A stretch of 64,000 nucleotides of DNA, from positions 8,201 to 72,200 of the forward strand of contig CAZVFX010000023.1 of assembly GCA_964626565.1 (NCBI GenBank), read 5' to 3'. This document shows positions 50,750 to 59,154 of this stretch, piece after piece (the stretch's first letter is position 1; every line of letters begins with the position of its first letter). Under the pieces are notes generated by a model. It was not told the DNA's origin. It searched no databases and worked only from the letters and a program-made list of their open reading frames with translations. Made by a program: the position numbers and the translations under genes. Source of the stretch: CAZVFX01 sp964626565. GTDB taxonomy: Bacteria; Myxococcota_A; UBA9042; CAIXZC01.

Positions 50750-52333
50750 ATGTCCCTTACGAGAACCAACGCCACGGCGGCAACGCTGACCAAGAACAGG
50801 ACTGAAGATTCGGTAGTGCCCGCTTCGGGCATGTGTGTGACCTGCGTAGACGGGTGCGTAGGCATGTGCGAAATCGGTAAGTCAGCCTATCGGGGCCATG
50901 AGGTGATCTACCCACAGCCGTTTGGGGTGATCACTACTGCGTCCGAGAAGCGCTACCCCCTCGACTACTCCCACTTCAACATTATGGGCACCGCAGTGGG
51001 CGCCCACGGTGTGGAGGCCGACAGTGACAAGGCGGTATTCCCCGCTGTCGACCTGGAGGTGAAGTTCGGGCACGACGGAGGGTTGAAGTTCCGCTACCCC
51101 TGGTTGATCGGAGGTATCGGCTCCACCAACGTCGCCAAGAACAACTGGGACGGACTGGCAATCGGTACCGCGCTCGCCGGCACCGGACTCACCATCGGTG
51201 AGAACGTCGCAGGCATGGACCCCGAGTCGGTGGTGAAGGACGGCCGGGTCATTGACACCGTAGACCTGAAGAACCGGGTCAAGCTGTTTATGGACAACCA
51301 GCGCGACGGCTATGGCGCGATTATCGTCCAGGCTAACGTCGAAGACACCCGGCTGGGTGTTCAGGAGTACGCCCTTAGCGAGTTGGGTGTCCAATGTGTC
51401 GAGCTTAAATGGGGCCAGGGCGCCAAAGACATCGGCGGCGAGGTGAAGATCCGCAGCCTGGAGAAAGCACAGCTTCTCCACAAGCGGGGCTATGTGGTTC
51501 TGCCTGACCCCACCGACCCGATTATCATCGAAGCCTTCAAGAAGGGCGCCTTTGCCGAATTCGAGCGTCACTCCCGGGTAGGCATGGTCACCGAAGAATC
51601 CTTCGCCGAGCGGGTCGAAGAACTGCGCAAAGCGGGCGCCAAGTACATCTTCCTCAAAACCGGGGCATATCGGCCGGCCGACCTCGCCAGGTCGCTGGTG
51701 TTTGCGTCCAAGTACGGCATCGACCTGCTCACCGTCGACGCCGCCGGCGGCGGAACCGGTATGAGCCCCTGGCGCATGATGAACGAGTGGGGCGTACCGC
51801 CTATCGAGTTGCACTCCCTGCTCTACCAGTACGCGGATCGTCTGGCCAAAGCCGGCCGCCCCGTACCCCCCCTGGCTGTTGCCGGCGGGTTCTCCTTCGA
51901 AGACCACATCTTCAAGGGGCTGGCCATGGGCGCTCCGTACGTCAAGTTCGTATCAATGGCGCGTGCTCCCATCGCCGCAGTTATGGTGGGTAAGACCCTG
52001 GGCAAGGCCATCGATAGCCACGAGGTGCCGGTCTACGTCGAGCGGTTCGGCCGCACCCGGGACGAGGTGTTCGTGACGTCAGCCGAGCTTCGAAAGGAAC
52101 TGGGCGACAAGGAATTCGAGGCGCTGCCCACCGGCGCCATCGGCCTCTATACCTACTACGAACGGTTGGGCCAGGGCCTGCGCCAGTTGATGTGTGGCAG
52201 CCGCAAGTTCAACCTCTCCTACATGACCCGGGACGACCTGGCCGCGCTTACGCCCCAGGCAGCCGAGGTGAGCGGGATTCAGTACATCACCGACACTGAC
52301 AAGGAAGAAGTAGAAGGCATCCTCGCAGGTTGA
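50750..52333 (+). CDS. FMN-binding glutamate-synthase-domain oxidoreductase with N-terminal cysteine cluster
   Basis: 527 residues. Residues about 60-500 are the (beta/alpha)8 FMN domain of the GltB/archaeal-type glutamate synthase family: NVEDTRLGVQEYA, the WGQGAKDIGGEVK segment, and TVDAAGGGTGMSPWRMMNEWG. The three cysteines that hold the [3Fe-4S] cluster in GltB enzymes are absent after the FMN loop. Instead Cys29, Cys32, Cys36 and Cys40 (CVTCVDGCVGMC) form a possible new cluster at the N-terminus. There is no glutaminase domain in this window. AGGAGG precedes the ATG at 50750. The substrate is unknown; the gene order suggests it exchanges electrons with the HydBC-like core. Confidence 0.88.
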   Translation: MSLTRTNATAATLTKNRTEDSVVPASGMCVTCVDGCVGMCEIGKSAYRGHEVIYPQPFGVITTASEKRYPLDYSHFNIMGTAVGAHGVEADSDKAVFPAVDLEVKFGHDGGLKFRYPWLIGGIGSTNVAKNNWDGLAIGTALAGTGLTIGENVAGMDPESVVKDGRVIDTVDLKNRVKLFMDNQRDGYGAIIVQANVEDTRLGVQEYALSELGVQCVELKWGQGAKDIGGEVKIRSLEKAQLLHKRGYVVLPDPTDPIIIEAFKKGAFAEFERHSRVGMVTEESFAERVEELRKAGAKYIFLKTGAYRPADLARSLVFASKYGIDLLTVDAAGGGTGMSPWRMMNEWGVPPIELHSLLYQYADRLAKAGRPVPPLAVAGGFSFEDHIFKGLAMGAPYVKFVSMARAPIAAVMVGKTLGKAIDSHEVPVYVERFGRTRDEVFVTSAELRKELGDKEFEALPTGAIGLYTYYERLGQGLRQLMCGSRKFNLSYMTRDDLAALTPQAAEVSGIQYITDTDKEEVEGILAG

Positions 52334-52602
52334 GAGTCTCGGCAGTTCCGGCCTATCCGCCCGTCAAATCCTGGTCGAAGCTGAATGGCCGCGACATCGG
52401 GATCCACAGTACCGCGTAGGGACAGAACAGCAGAAAGAATGTCCGCGATACGCCTCTTCGGGACTCTGTAGACTTTCAGCAGCACGTAAACACACTCTGC
52501 CAGGTCGAAGTGCTCCTCGTGGTCGGCCAGCAGGTACCGAAGGACTACGAATGTGATCTGTCCCTTGGACGAGATCTTGACCATCTTCTCAAGCGCCTGC
52601 AT
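52279..52602 (-). pseudogene. VapB-VapC remnant, internally deleted fusion
   Basis: A 107-codon open frame keeps a good AAGGAGG site and starts MQALEKMVKISSKGQIT, the front of a SpoVT/AbrB-type VapB antitoxin. It passes directly into VLRYLLADHEEHF, the start of a PIN-domain toxin, then skips about a third of the domain to LAECVYVLLKVYRVPKRRIADIL and ends the homology near DPDVAAIQ (about 52381). The rest overlaps the end of the convergent flavoprotein gene. The antitoxin body and the acidic core of the PIN domain are missing, so it is a decayed vapBC pair collapsed by at least two deletions and unlikely to be functional. Confidence 0.65.
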
Positions 52603-52611
52603 ATGGCCCTC

Positions 52612-52629
52612 CTTGGCTGATTTGCCAAG
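52612..52629. promoter_or_regulatory. Inverted repeat at the vapBC remnant
   Basis: CTTGGC (52612-52617), six-base loop, GCCAAG (52624-52629). It overlaps the ribosome binding site region of the remnant and may be the relic of the VapB operator. Confidence 0.4.
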
Positions 52630-52650
52630 TAAGGCATATTCATGACCGCT

Positions 52651-54969
52651 TTACCTGTCGAGAATGTAAAGGCGGTGGAGTGCCAGCAGCGTCAGCAGCA
52701 GCAGCGCCAGACTGGCCAGAGATGCCCGGCCGCCCGGGCCTGCGCTACAGCCCCCGGATTTGCCCTTTTTGGGAGCGGCTTCTTCGATGACGGCCGCGTC
52801 CTCGGTCACGAGGTCCGAGAACAGTTGCTCGGGGGGAGTAGAAATGTCCTGGCTCGGTTCGGGCTCCACCACAACGACGCAGTCGACAGGGCAGGTTTCC
52901 TCGTTTTCCGGGTCTTCGCACAAGCCGTCGCCGCACTCCACCAGTGGTGCTGGTTTACAGTCCGCCGGGCAGTTGTATTTGTCTTCCCCCGACTGGCACA
53001 GGCCGTCGCCGCAAAACGCGTTCTCCACCTCGGTACAGGTCAAAGGGCTCATGCCGGTAGGGTCAGCTTCGCCGGCCGTGCCGCACCAGTAGTAACCGTC
53101 TCCGTCGGCCCAACCGCAGGAAGGGTCCTCCTCGCAGTTAACCATGAACAACGCGCTGCCGATGCACCACTTGAGCACCGAGCCGTCGCAGCACCCTTCC
53201 TCCCTGATCTTGCCGCAGCCATCCTGGTAGCAGTCCTCGGGGCACAGTGTATAGTCTTCGCCCGGTGCACACTCGCCGTCGCCACACCCTTCCGGCGGTG
53301 GCTCGCAGTCGTCGGGGCAGATGATGTGATCCTCCTCCTCGTCACACTCCCCGTCCCCGCACACTACGGCCAGGTATTCGTCGCAATCCTTGAGCAACAG
53401 CCCTTCGGGGTCCTCGGCGCCATCGGTGCCGCATCCGTACGACTGATGCTCAGGATTCCAGCCGCAGGATGGATGGTGTTCGCAACTCATCATCTGCTGG
53501 TCGCCGCCGAAGCACCACACCGCAACCTCCCCCTTGCAGCAACCGGATTCCGTCTGGTAGTCGCAAATGTTGGTCTTGCAGTCCTCAGGGCAACGCTCAA
53601 AGTCCTCGGTGCCGTTGCAGATTTCGTCACCACAGAAACCCTCATACAGGCAGTCCACAGGGCATAGCACCTGCCCTTCGCCTATCTCGCAGATGCCGTT
53701 TCCGCACTCGGGCCCCGGAGGCGGGCAATCCTTCGGGTAGACCCCTTCCGGTTGGGCTTCGCCGATGGTGCCGCAGCCGTAACGCCCAAGATCAGGATTC
53801 CAGCCACACAGCTCCTTTCCCGCACAGTGTTCGCTCACCAACTCATCACCCGCGCACCAGGTGGCGACCTCTCCTCCGCAGCAACCCTCGGCACCTACGT
53901 CCCAGCAGTCAACCTTCCAACAGTCCGCAGCACAGGTCTCGAATCCCTCCCCTTCTTCGCAAACTCCGTTTCCGCAGTTGCTCTCCGCGTATCCAGTGTC
54001 GACGCAAACATTTTCCGGTTCACCCTCGTCCTGAGAAACCGCCGCGCAAACGGAGCCGCAGGGACACCCCGTCCCCGTCTCCGGACCAGCACACGGGGTG
54101 ACCGCGCCCTCACCGTCAGCGGGACAGTCATCGGGGCAAGATTCAGCGTCTTCCACGTATTCGCAAACCGCGTTGCCGCACAGCGAAGGAAGCCATTCGG
54201 GATCCTTGGATTCGAGTTGAGTCAGGAACCACGCGGCGTGGACGTCGGTGCGTACCGCAAAGGTCTCCCATTCGCACCACTTGTCGGCCAGAGAAAGCAC
54301 GCCTACAACCAGGGTCTGATCTCCCAACTGAAGAAGCACCGGCCCTCCGGAATCCCCGGGGCATGCGTTCTTCGGCGCACCGGGAATGGTGTAGGTCCAG
54401 AATCCGCTGTCCACGATCTTGCCCAGAACGGTCGTCAGAGTGTTTTTGCTGCCGCTGCTGCCCGGTTCTGCCGGATCGGTAATGCCGAAACCCACGAAGG
54501 TAACGGGCGTACCTTCCATGCATTCCAGAGCGAGCATGCCAAAGGGTATCGGCTCCACGGGTGCAGGTTCGGCCAGGACCAGCAAAGCGACGTCGTTTTG
54601 CTTGCCCAACTCCGAGTTGGAAGGGGCGTCGTCATCATAGAACGGGTTCTGCACCGCTTCGACCACTTCCAGCGCGAGGGTGGGCTCGGCCAGGCTGCCG
54701 CCCAAGACGAAAAATGTCGGCGGGCTGTCCGGTTTGACGCAGTGGGCGGCGGTGAGCACCACCTTTGGGGAAATGAGCGTGCCGGTGCACGTCCCGCCCT
54801 CCATGACCACCGCACCCACCGCAGGATGGCCTTGGTCAGGCTCTCCCCCCACCAGCGGCCGCTGCGCCGTCTCTACCGTGGCCGACGTCTTTTGTCCCGA
54901 ATCCCGGCAGCCCGCAATGACCACCAGGGATAGTGCCAGCGCGCAAATCGACAACCCCTGCATCTTCAT
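52651..54969 (-). CDS. Trypsin-like serine protease with cysteine-rich repeats and MYXO-CTERM-like tail
   Basis: 772 residues from the ATG at 54969, preceded by GGAGGAGG. The signal ends in a lipobox VIAGC (Cys21). The S1 domain (about 40-285) has His76 (LTAAHC), Asp126 (NDVALL) and Ser207 (GDSGGP), so should be active. Then come eight units of the form CGDGxCxxxEDxxxCPxDC, interspersed with three longer units containing GCCxGxV, WC and CGWxxxxxxYxCGT. The C-terminus GGCSAGPGG, a hydrophobic helix and a short HRLYILDR end resemble a MYXO-CTERM signal. Possession of both a lipobox and such a tail is unusual. Divergent from the FGE-family gene at 55111. Confidence 0.88.
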   Translation of the reverse strand: MKMQGLSICALALSLVVIAGCRDSGQKTSATVETAQRPLVGGEPDQGHPAVGAVVMEGGTCTGTLISPKVVLTAAHCVKPDSPPTFFVLGGSLAEPTLALEVVEAVQNPFYDDDAPSNSELGKQNDVALLVLAEPAPVEPIPFGMLALECMEGTPVTFVGFGITDPAEPGSSGSKNTLTTVLGKIVDSGFWTYTIPGAPKNACPGDSGGPVLLQLGDQTLVVGVLSLADKWCEWETFAVRTDVHAAWFLTQLESKDPEWLPSLCGNAVCEYVEDAESCPDDCPADGEGAVTPCAGPETGTGCPCGSVCAAVSQDEGEPENVCVDTGYAESNCGNGVCEEGEGFETCAADCWKVDCWDVGAEGCCGGEVATWCAGDELVSEHCAGKELCGWNPDLGRYGCGTIGEAQPEGVYPKDCPPPGPECGNGICEIGEGQVLCPVDCLYEGFCGDEICNGTEDFERCPEDCKTNICDYQTESGCCKGEVAVWCFGGDQQMMSCEHHPSCGWNPEHQSYGCGTDGAEDPEGLLLKDCDEYLAVVCGDGECDEEEDHIICPDDCEPPPEGCGDGECAPGEDYTLCPEDCYQDGCGKIREEGCCDGSVLKWCIGSALFMVNCEEDPSCGWADGDGYYWCGTAGEADPTGMSPLTCTEVENAFCGDGLCQSGEDKYNCPADCKPAPLVECGDGLCEDPENEETCPVDCVVVVEPEPSQDISTPPEQLFSDLVTEDAAVIEEAAPKKGKSGGCSAGPGGRASLASLALLLLTLLALHRLYILDR

Positions 54970-55110
54970 ACCAGGCCTCCTCCGGGGACTCAGAGCGCTT
55001 GTGTAGCCCCAATGACTGTCGTCCCACCAATAGGCTGTGGTTGTCAAGAGATGAGTGCTTGGAGAGGCGTTCTTTGGTATCATGAACCAGGAGTGCTTGC
55101 GGGAGGCCGG

Positions 55111-56808
55111 ATGTCAGCAATAATCAGAACATGCATGGTGCTGGCGCTACTGGCTGGACCGGCTGCTTGCGGCAAGAGTGCCAACCCAAGCTCGGCTGAG
55201 ACTCAGTTTCTTGACGCGGTCGAGACCGCCTCAACAGACCTCAACGACTCCGGTCCGGCCGATACGCAGCGCAGGAACGATAAGGGAAGCGATTCGGGGC
55301 AGGACTTTCGCACCGACGAACTGGTTGATGTTGTCGTCGACAGCAAGAGCGACGTTGAGCACTTGGACGCAGGAGAGTTAGACCTGTTTGTCATTCCGGA
55401 CGCCGACGCTGATTTGGTGCCGCCGGACGTTCCCGACATTCTTGATATCCCCGACGCCGGCGCAGAAGACCTCCTCGATGATGAGATGGCCACAGCAGAA
55501 ATCGACCTGGAACCGGAAATCGACCTGGTCGAGGGGGACAGCGATTCCGCGGACGTGGAACAGCCGGAGTTTCCCTTCGATGCCTGCGGTGAGGCGGGGG
55601 GCAACGGCCTGGACAATATACCTATGTGCCCGGTGCCGGAAGGAACTTTCTGGATGGGTACCCCCGACGGCGAGTGCGACCAGTGGGCCGAACTGTTTGG
55701 GCAAACTCCGTGCTACCTGGTTGAAGACACGGAGCAGCCGTTTCACGAGGTCAAACTGGCGGCTTTCGCCATTGACCAGGTCGAAATCCGCGCTTCGCAA
55801 TATCAGTTGTGCATTGACGCCGAAGTCTGTTCCTTGCCCTCGGACATTGCGCTGGCTGGGGGCGGTGGCGGCGGCCGTGACGGCAAGGGGACTCTTTCTG
55901 GAACCATCACATTTGTCGGCGAGGAGTTTGATCCGAACTGGGAGCTCACCATGGGGCTCTACACGAATTGCGATGGCAACGGCATGCCCAATGCTCTCCA
56001 AACTTTCCAGCCGCTGACGCCTGTCTTCTCCTACACCTTCGCCGACATCACTCCGGGGGAATATTGCGTTGGTGGCATGATCGACAATTTCCCACCCATG
56101 GAAGATACTGAGGGAGAGCCCGGGGACGAGGATCTCCTGGGCCTCTACCCGACTCCCGCCGCGGTTCAGAAAGTGACGATTATCGCGGAGCAGATAACCG
56201 GGGGTATCGACTTTGAAGTGATGCCGTTCCCGCAGTTCAAGGAGGCGGCGCTCGGCAACACGCTTGACACAGCTCCTGAGGAGAACATGCCCATCAATGG
56301 CGCCGATTGGGGGCAACTCAAGACCTATTGCGAGTGGGCGGGCAAGCGGTTGTGCACCGAGGCGGAGTGGGCCAAGGCAGCCAAGGGCGAGACACATCAA
56401 ACCTGGCCGTGGGGCAATGACTGGCACGATGGCTGGGGTAATACCTGGGAAAGTGCGGCAGTGGACGGATTCGACTGGGTCGCGCCAATCGGCAGTTACC
56501 CCCAGGCCGCTTCCCCGTACGGCGTCCTCGATATGGATGCAAACCTCATGGAATTCGTACAGGATTGGTACGGTGCGTCCTACTATTCCGTGTCCCCGTT
56601 GGAAGACCCCAAGGGCCCATGCGACGCCTTGTCGCCATGCCCCGACGCGGTTGGCAAAAGGGTCCTGAGGGGGACCTCATGGCGGATCGAGGTTTCTTCC
56701 GGATTTGGCGCGGATTTCGATTCCCGCGCCGCGTTCCGTACTCCCTATCCGGCTGCCGGAGGACTGTATGACGACGTCGGCGGACGTTGCTGCGTGACTG
56801 TCGAATAG
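55111..56808 (+). CDS. Formylglycine-generating-enzyme (SUMF1)-family lipoprotein with domain insertion
   Basis: 565 residues; ATG at 55111 after GGGAGG. Lipobox GPAAC (Cys20), then a 150-residue acidic linker rich in Asp/Glu. The FGE-sulfatase fold begins near residue 173 (CPVPEGTFWMGTPDGE), is interrupted at about 260-372 by a beta-rich domain (TLSGTITFVGEEF to GGIDFEVMPFP), and resumes with AKAAKGETHQTWPWGN, ANLMEFVQDW and RVLRGTSW to the end. The copper-binding cysteine pair of true FGE is not evident, so it may be a ligand-binding or non-sulfatase member of the family, as many bacterial SUMF1-like lipoproteins are. Located at the outer surface. Confidence 0.82.
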   Translation: MSAIIRTCMVLALLAGPAACGKSANPSSAETQFLDAVETASTDLNDSGPADTQRRNDKGSDSGQDFRTDELVDVVVDSKSDVEHLDAGELDLFVIPDADADLVPPDVPDILDIPDAGAEDLLDDEMATAEIDLEPEIDLVEGDSDSADVEQPEFPFDACGEAGGNGLDNIPMCPVPEGTFWMGTPDGECDQWAELFGQTPCYLVEDTEQPFHEVKLAAFAIDQVEIRASQYQLCIDAEVCSLPSDIALAGGGGGGRDGKGTLSGTITFVGEEFDPNWELTMGLYTNCDGNGMPNALQTFQPLTPVFSYTFADITPGEYCVGGMIDNFPPMEDTEGEPGDEDLLGLYPTPAAVQKVTIIAEQITGGIDFEVMPFPQFKEAALGNTLDTAPEENMPINGADWGQLKTYCEWAGKRLCTEAEWAKAAKGETHQTWPWGNDWHDGWGNTWESAAVDGFDWVAPIGSYPQAASPYGVLDMDANLMEFVQDWYGASYYSVSPLEDPKGPCDALSPCPDAVGKRVLRGTSWRIEVSSGFGADFDSRAAFRTPYPAAGGLYDDVGGRCCVTVE

Positions 56809-56857
56809 GGCGGGAGGTTCTTGACTCGACACGAGTTTATGGGCTAAACCATCGGGT

Positions 56858-57586
56858 ATGAAACGGAGTTTCATCACCCCGGGGCTACTGGTCAGCCTGT
56901 TTCCCTTCATCCTTCTTTCTCCGCTCATTGCGGTGCGGTTTGTGCTGCACATAATCATCGAGTTTCCAAAGGTGCTCTATGTCGTGTCGGTGTGCCTGGC
57001 CCTGGGGCTGGCGTTGCCCGACCTGCTGCCGGCCGCCGCGGCCCCTGAGGACGCGGATGCGATGGAATACGTACTGTCGGAGCAGCTCGACCACGCACGG
57101 GTGAAGGTGGTGCGGAAGGGGAAGAAACCCCTTCGGTTCGTACGGAAAGGACCGATGTTCTCCAGCCCGCAACTGCCGGGCTGGAACTGGGTGGGTCCGC
57201 TCCCCGCGAAAGTGAAGCCGCCCAAGAAGCACGAACATTGGCTCTGGGCGCCAACGGGAAACGACAAGAACATGGCGACCACCTGCATCTGGGTGCACCC
57301 GCCCGGTGCGGGGAAGCTGGTGATCGAGTTTGCCGATGCTCCCCCGGGAGAGAGAGTCGTGGGCTTCGTCCACTTCCTCCGCTCGGCGGCCAAGAAAACG
57401 GTAATCTCGATGACGGTCAAGCAGGGGAAGAAAACGGTGAAGCGTCTCAAGCCGAGGGCCCCCAACGGGTCGGCCTGGGAATTTGCAGTCGAATTGGACG
57501 AAAAACAGGATGGCCCCCTGACGTTCACGTTTGAGGCGGGCAAGAGGGCCAAGAACCACATCTGTTTCGACGCGGTGGTGCAATGA
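56858..57586 (+). CDS. Secreted or membrane-anchored protein of unknown function
   Basis: 242 residues with hydrophobic stretches at about 8-32 and 38-58. The second looks like a signal peptide (ending DLLPAAAA), so translation may really begin at a GTG near 56970. The remainder is basic and beta-rich, with WVGPLPAKVKPPKKHEHWLW and FTFEAGKRAKNHICFDAVV. No family was recognised. The stop overlaps the next gene by four bases (ATGA), and that gene in turn overlaps the glycosyltransferase gene, so all three are an operon probably concerned with cell-envelope glycans. Confidence 0.6.
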   Translation: MKRSFITPGLLVSLFPFILLSPLIAVRFVLHIIIEFPKVLYVVSVCLALGLALPDLLPAAAAPEDADAMEYVLSEQLDHARVKVVRKGKKPLRFVRKGPMFSSPQLPGWNWVGPLPAKVKPPKKHEHWLWAPTGNDKNMATTCIWVHPPGAGKLVIEFADAPPGERVVGFVHFLRSAAKKTVISMTVKQGKKTVKRLKPRAPNGSAWEFAVELDEKQDGPLTFTFEAGKRAKNHICFDAVVQ

Positions 57587-59154
57587 ATACGAGTGTCGGG
57601 AGCAGACGACTGGCTATCGGTCTGGTCGCAGTGGTCGTTGCCTTGGCTGGGTTCGCCGCCTTTCTGGTCTACTCAGCAGAGCACCGCATTTACACCACCT
57701 CCGGCGCTCGCTTTGCAGCCACTGTGGAAAAGGTCGCCGGCGGAGCCGGAACTCCCTTCTCCAAAGACCAGCTAAGCCCGCTGTCTACCGCGTCTGCCGC
57801 GCTGCTGGCCAAGGCGGGCGACGGCGACGCGGTCCGGGCCGGCCGCCTCCTCGGGGCGTCGTCGTTCGCGTTGCTGTTGATGCTGCTGTTCCTTGCCGCT
57901 TCAGCGCTTGTGCCCTGGTATTTCGCACTGTCCGCTCCACTGTTGTTCGCACTCCATCCGCAGGTGATGCAGTCCATGGCGGAAACCACCCCCGCCCTCA
58001 CCGCCACGCTCTTCCTGGTAGGACCCGCAGCATTGCTAATGTGGGCCACCTGGTCACAGGGATGGCTGCGAGGTTCGCTGTGCGGACTGGCAGGCCTGGG
58101 CGCCGGCGCTGGTATCTTCGCCCACCACCTGGGCCTGTACATTGCGGTAGTCGCACTCATGGGACTGGCCGTGTCGGGCCGACGCAAACGCCCCGTCCCG
58201 GGGCTCGTCTCCCTCTCCCCGGTCGGGCTCGAAACCATCACAGCCATGATGGCCATGATGGCCGCATTCATCGGCGCGACCATGCTCTTCGGAGCCAAAA
58301 GCAAGCAACTGATCGACTACCTTTTCGGGCCGCTTTCCGCGGCCCATCCGCCCTTCGCCCTCCTAGGCCAGACCTACACTGCCGGCGGGGACGGGGGGCC
58401 GCCATTTTGGGGAACTACGGTGCTCATTTTCGTGCGGACGCCTCCCCTGCTTCTCGTCGGGGCGCTGGCGGGCGCAGCCTTTGCGCTGCACAACGCGTCC
58501 ACCGACCGCGTCGAGCCCCTTAGACTAGGTCTTTTTACCTTCGCGGTGCTGTTTGTCACAGCCTCTCTTTCGGGCTCGCCCTTGTATCTTCCCGGCATCA
58601 GCCTCGCACCAGGGATGGCCTGGTTCGTGGCGCTTCTGTTCGCCTACGGCATGTTCTGCCTCTGGCGCACAGTCAGGAACCGGCTGTGGGACGGCCGGCG
58701 AGGGGAGCGGATTTTGTTTGCGGTGCTGATGGCCATCCCCCTGCTTCATCAGGGCTACATCGCCTGGTCCCACGCCCCGTATCAGGCCTCCTACGCTAAC
58801 GTCCTGGGCGGCGGTACGGCAGACTTTCTCGCCGCCGGCAATGACCTGTTTCTCGAGCCCGCAATCGATTCTGTCGGCGCGGCCGAAGTGTCCGCCGTTG
58901 CCGGGAAGGTTGTGGTCGTACCCTGGGGAAAAAGGGCCCAGGGGATGCTCGACCGGTATCGCCGTGACGTGGATCGCAAGCAGAAGCTGAAGGCGGTCGA
59001 CGGAGGCCCACACCCGACACTTACGCTATACGCACCAGGCTCGGACTACTACCGGCTCATGCGTCGCTATTGCACATCCGCCGAACAAGTGGCATCTTTG
59101 GAAATAGCTTCTTTTTCGATCAGGCAACTTTTCCGCTTCGCGGGGGAACCATGA
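57583..59154 (+). CDS. Polytopic membrane protein, possible GT-C glycosyltransferase
   Basis: 523 residues with about ten transmembrane helices and a soluble C-terminal part of about 110 residues. The first external loop and overall layout resemble PMT/ArnT-type lipid-linked sugar transferases, but a clear acidic DD/DE catalytic motif in loop 1 was not found, so the assignment stays tentative. It lies between the unknown secreted protein and a dolichol-phosphate-mannose-synthase-like gene, each joined by a 4-base ATGA overlap. In that context it would use the polyprenyl-phosphate sugar made by the downstream enzyme. Confidence 0.65.
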   Translation: MNTSVGSRRLAIGLVAVVVALAGFAAFLVYSAEHRIYTTSGARFAATVEKVAGGAGTPFSKDQLSPLSTASAALLAKAGDGDAVRAGRLLGASSFALLLMLLFLAASALVPWYFALSAPLLFALHPQVMQSMAETTPALTATLFLVGPAALLMWATWSQGWLRGSLCGLAGLGAGAGIFAHHLGLYIAVVALMGLAVSGRRKRPVPGLVSLSPVGLETITAMMAMMAAFIGATMLFGAKSKQLIDYLFGPLSAAHPPFALLGQTYTAGGDGGPPFWGTTVLIFVRTPPLLLVGALAGAAFALHNASTDRVEPLRLGLFTFAVLFVTASLSGSPLYLPGISLAPGMAWFVALLFAYGMFCLWRTVRNRLWDGRRGERILFAVLMAIPLLHQGYIAWSHAPYQASYANVLGGGTADFLAAGNDLFLEPAIDSVGAAEVSAVAGKVVVVPWGKRAQGMLDRYRRDVDRKQKLKAVDGGPHPTLTLYAPGSDYYRLMRRYCTSAEQVASLEIASFSIRQLFRFAGEP

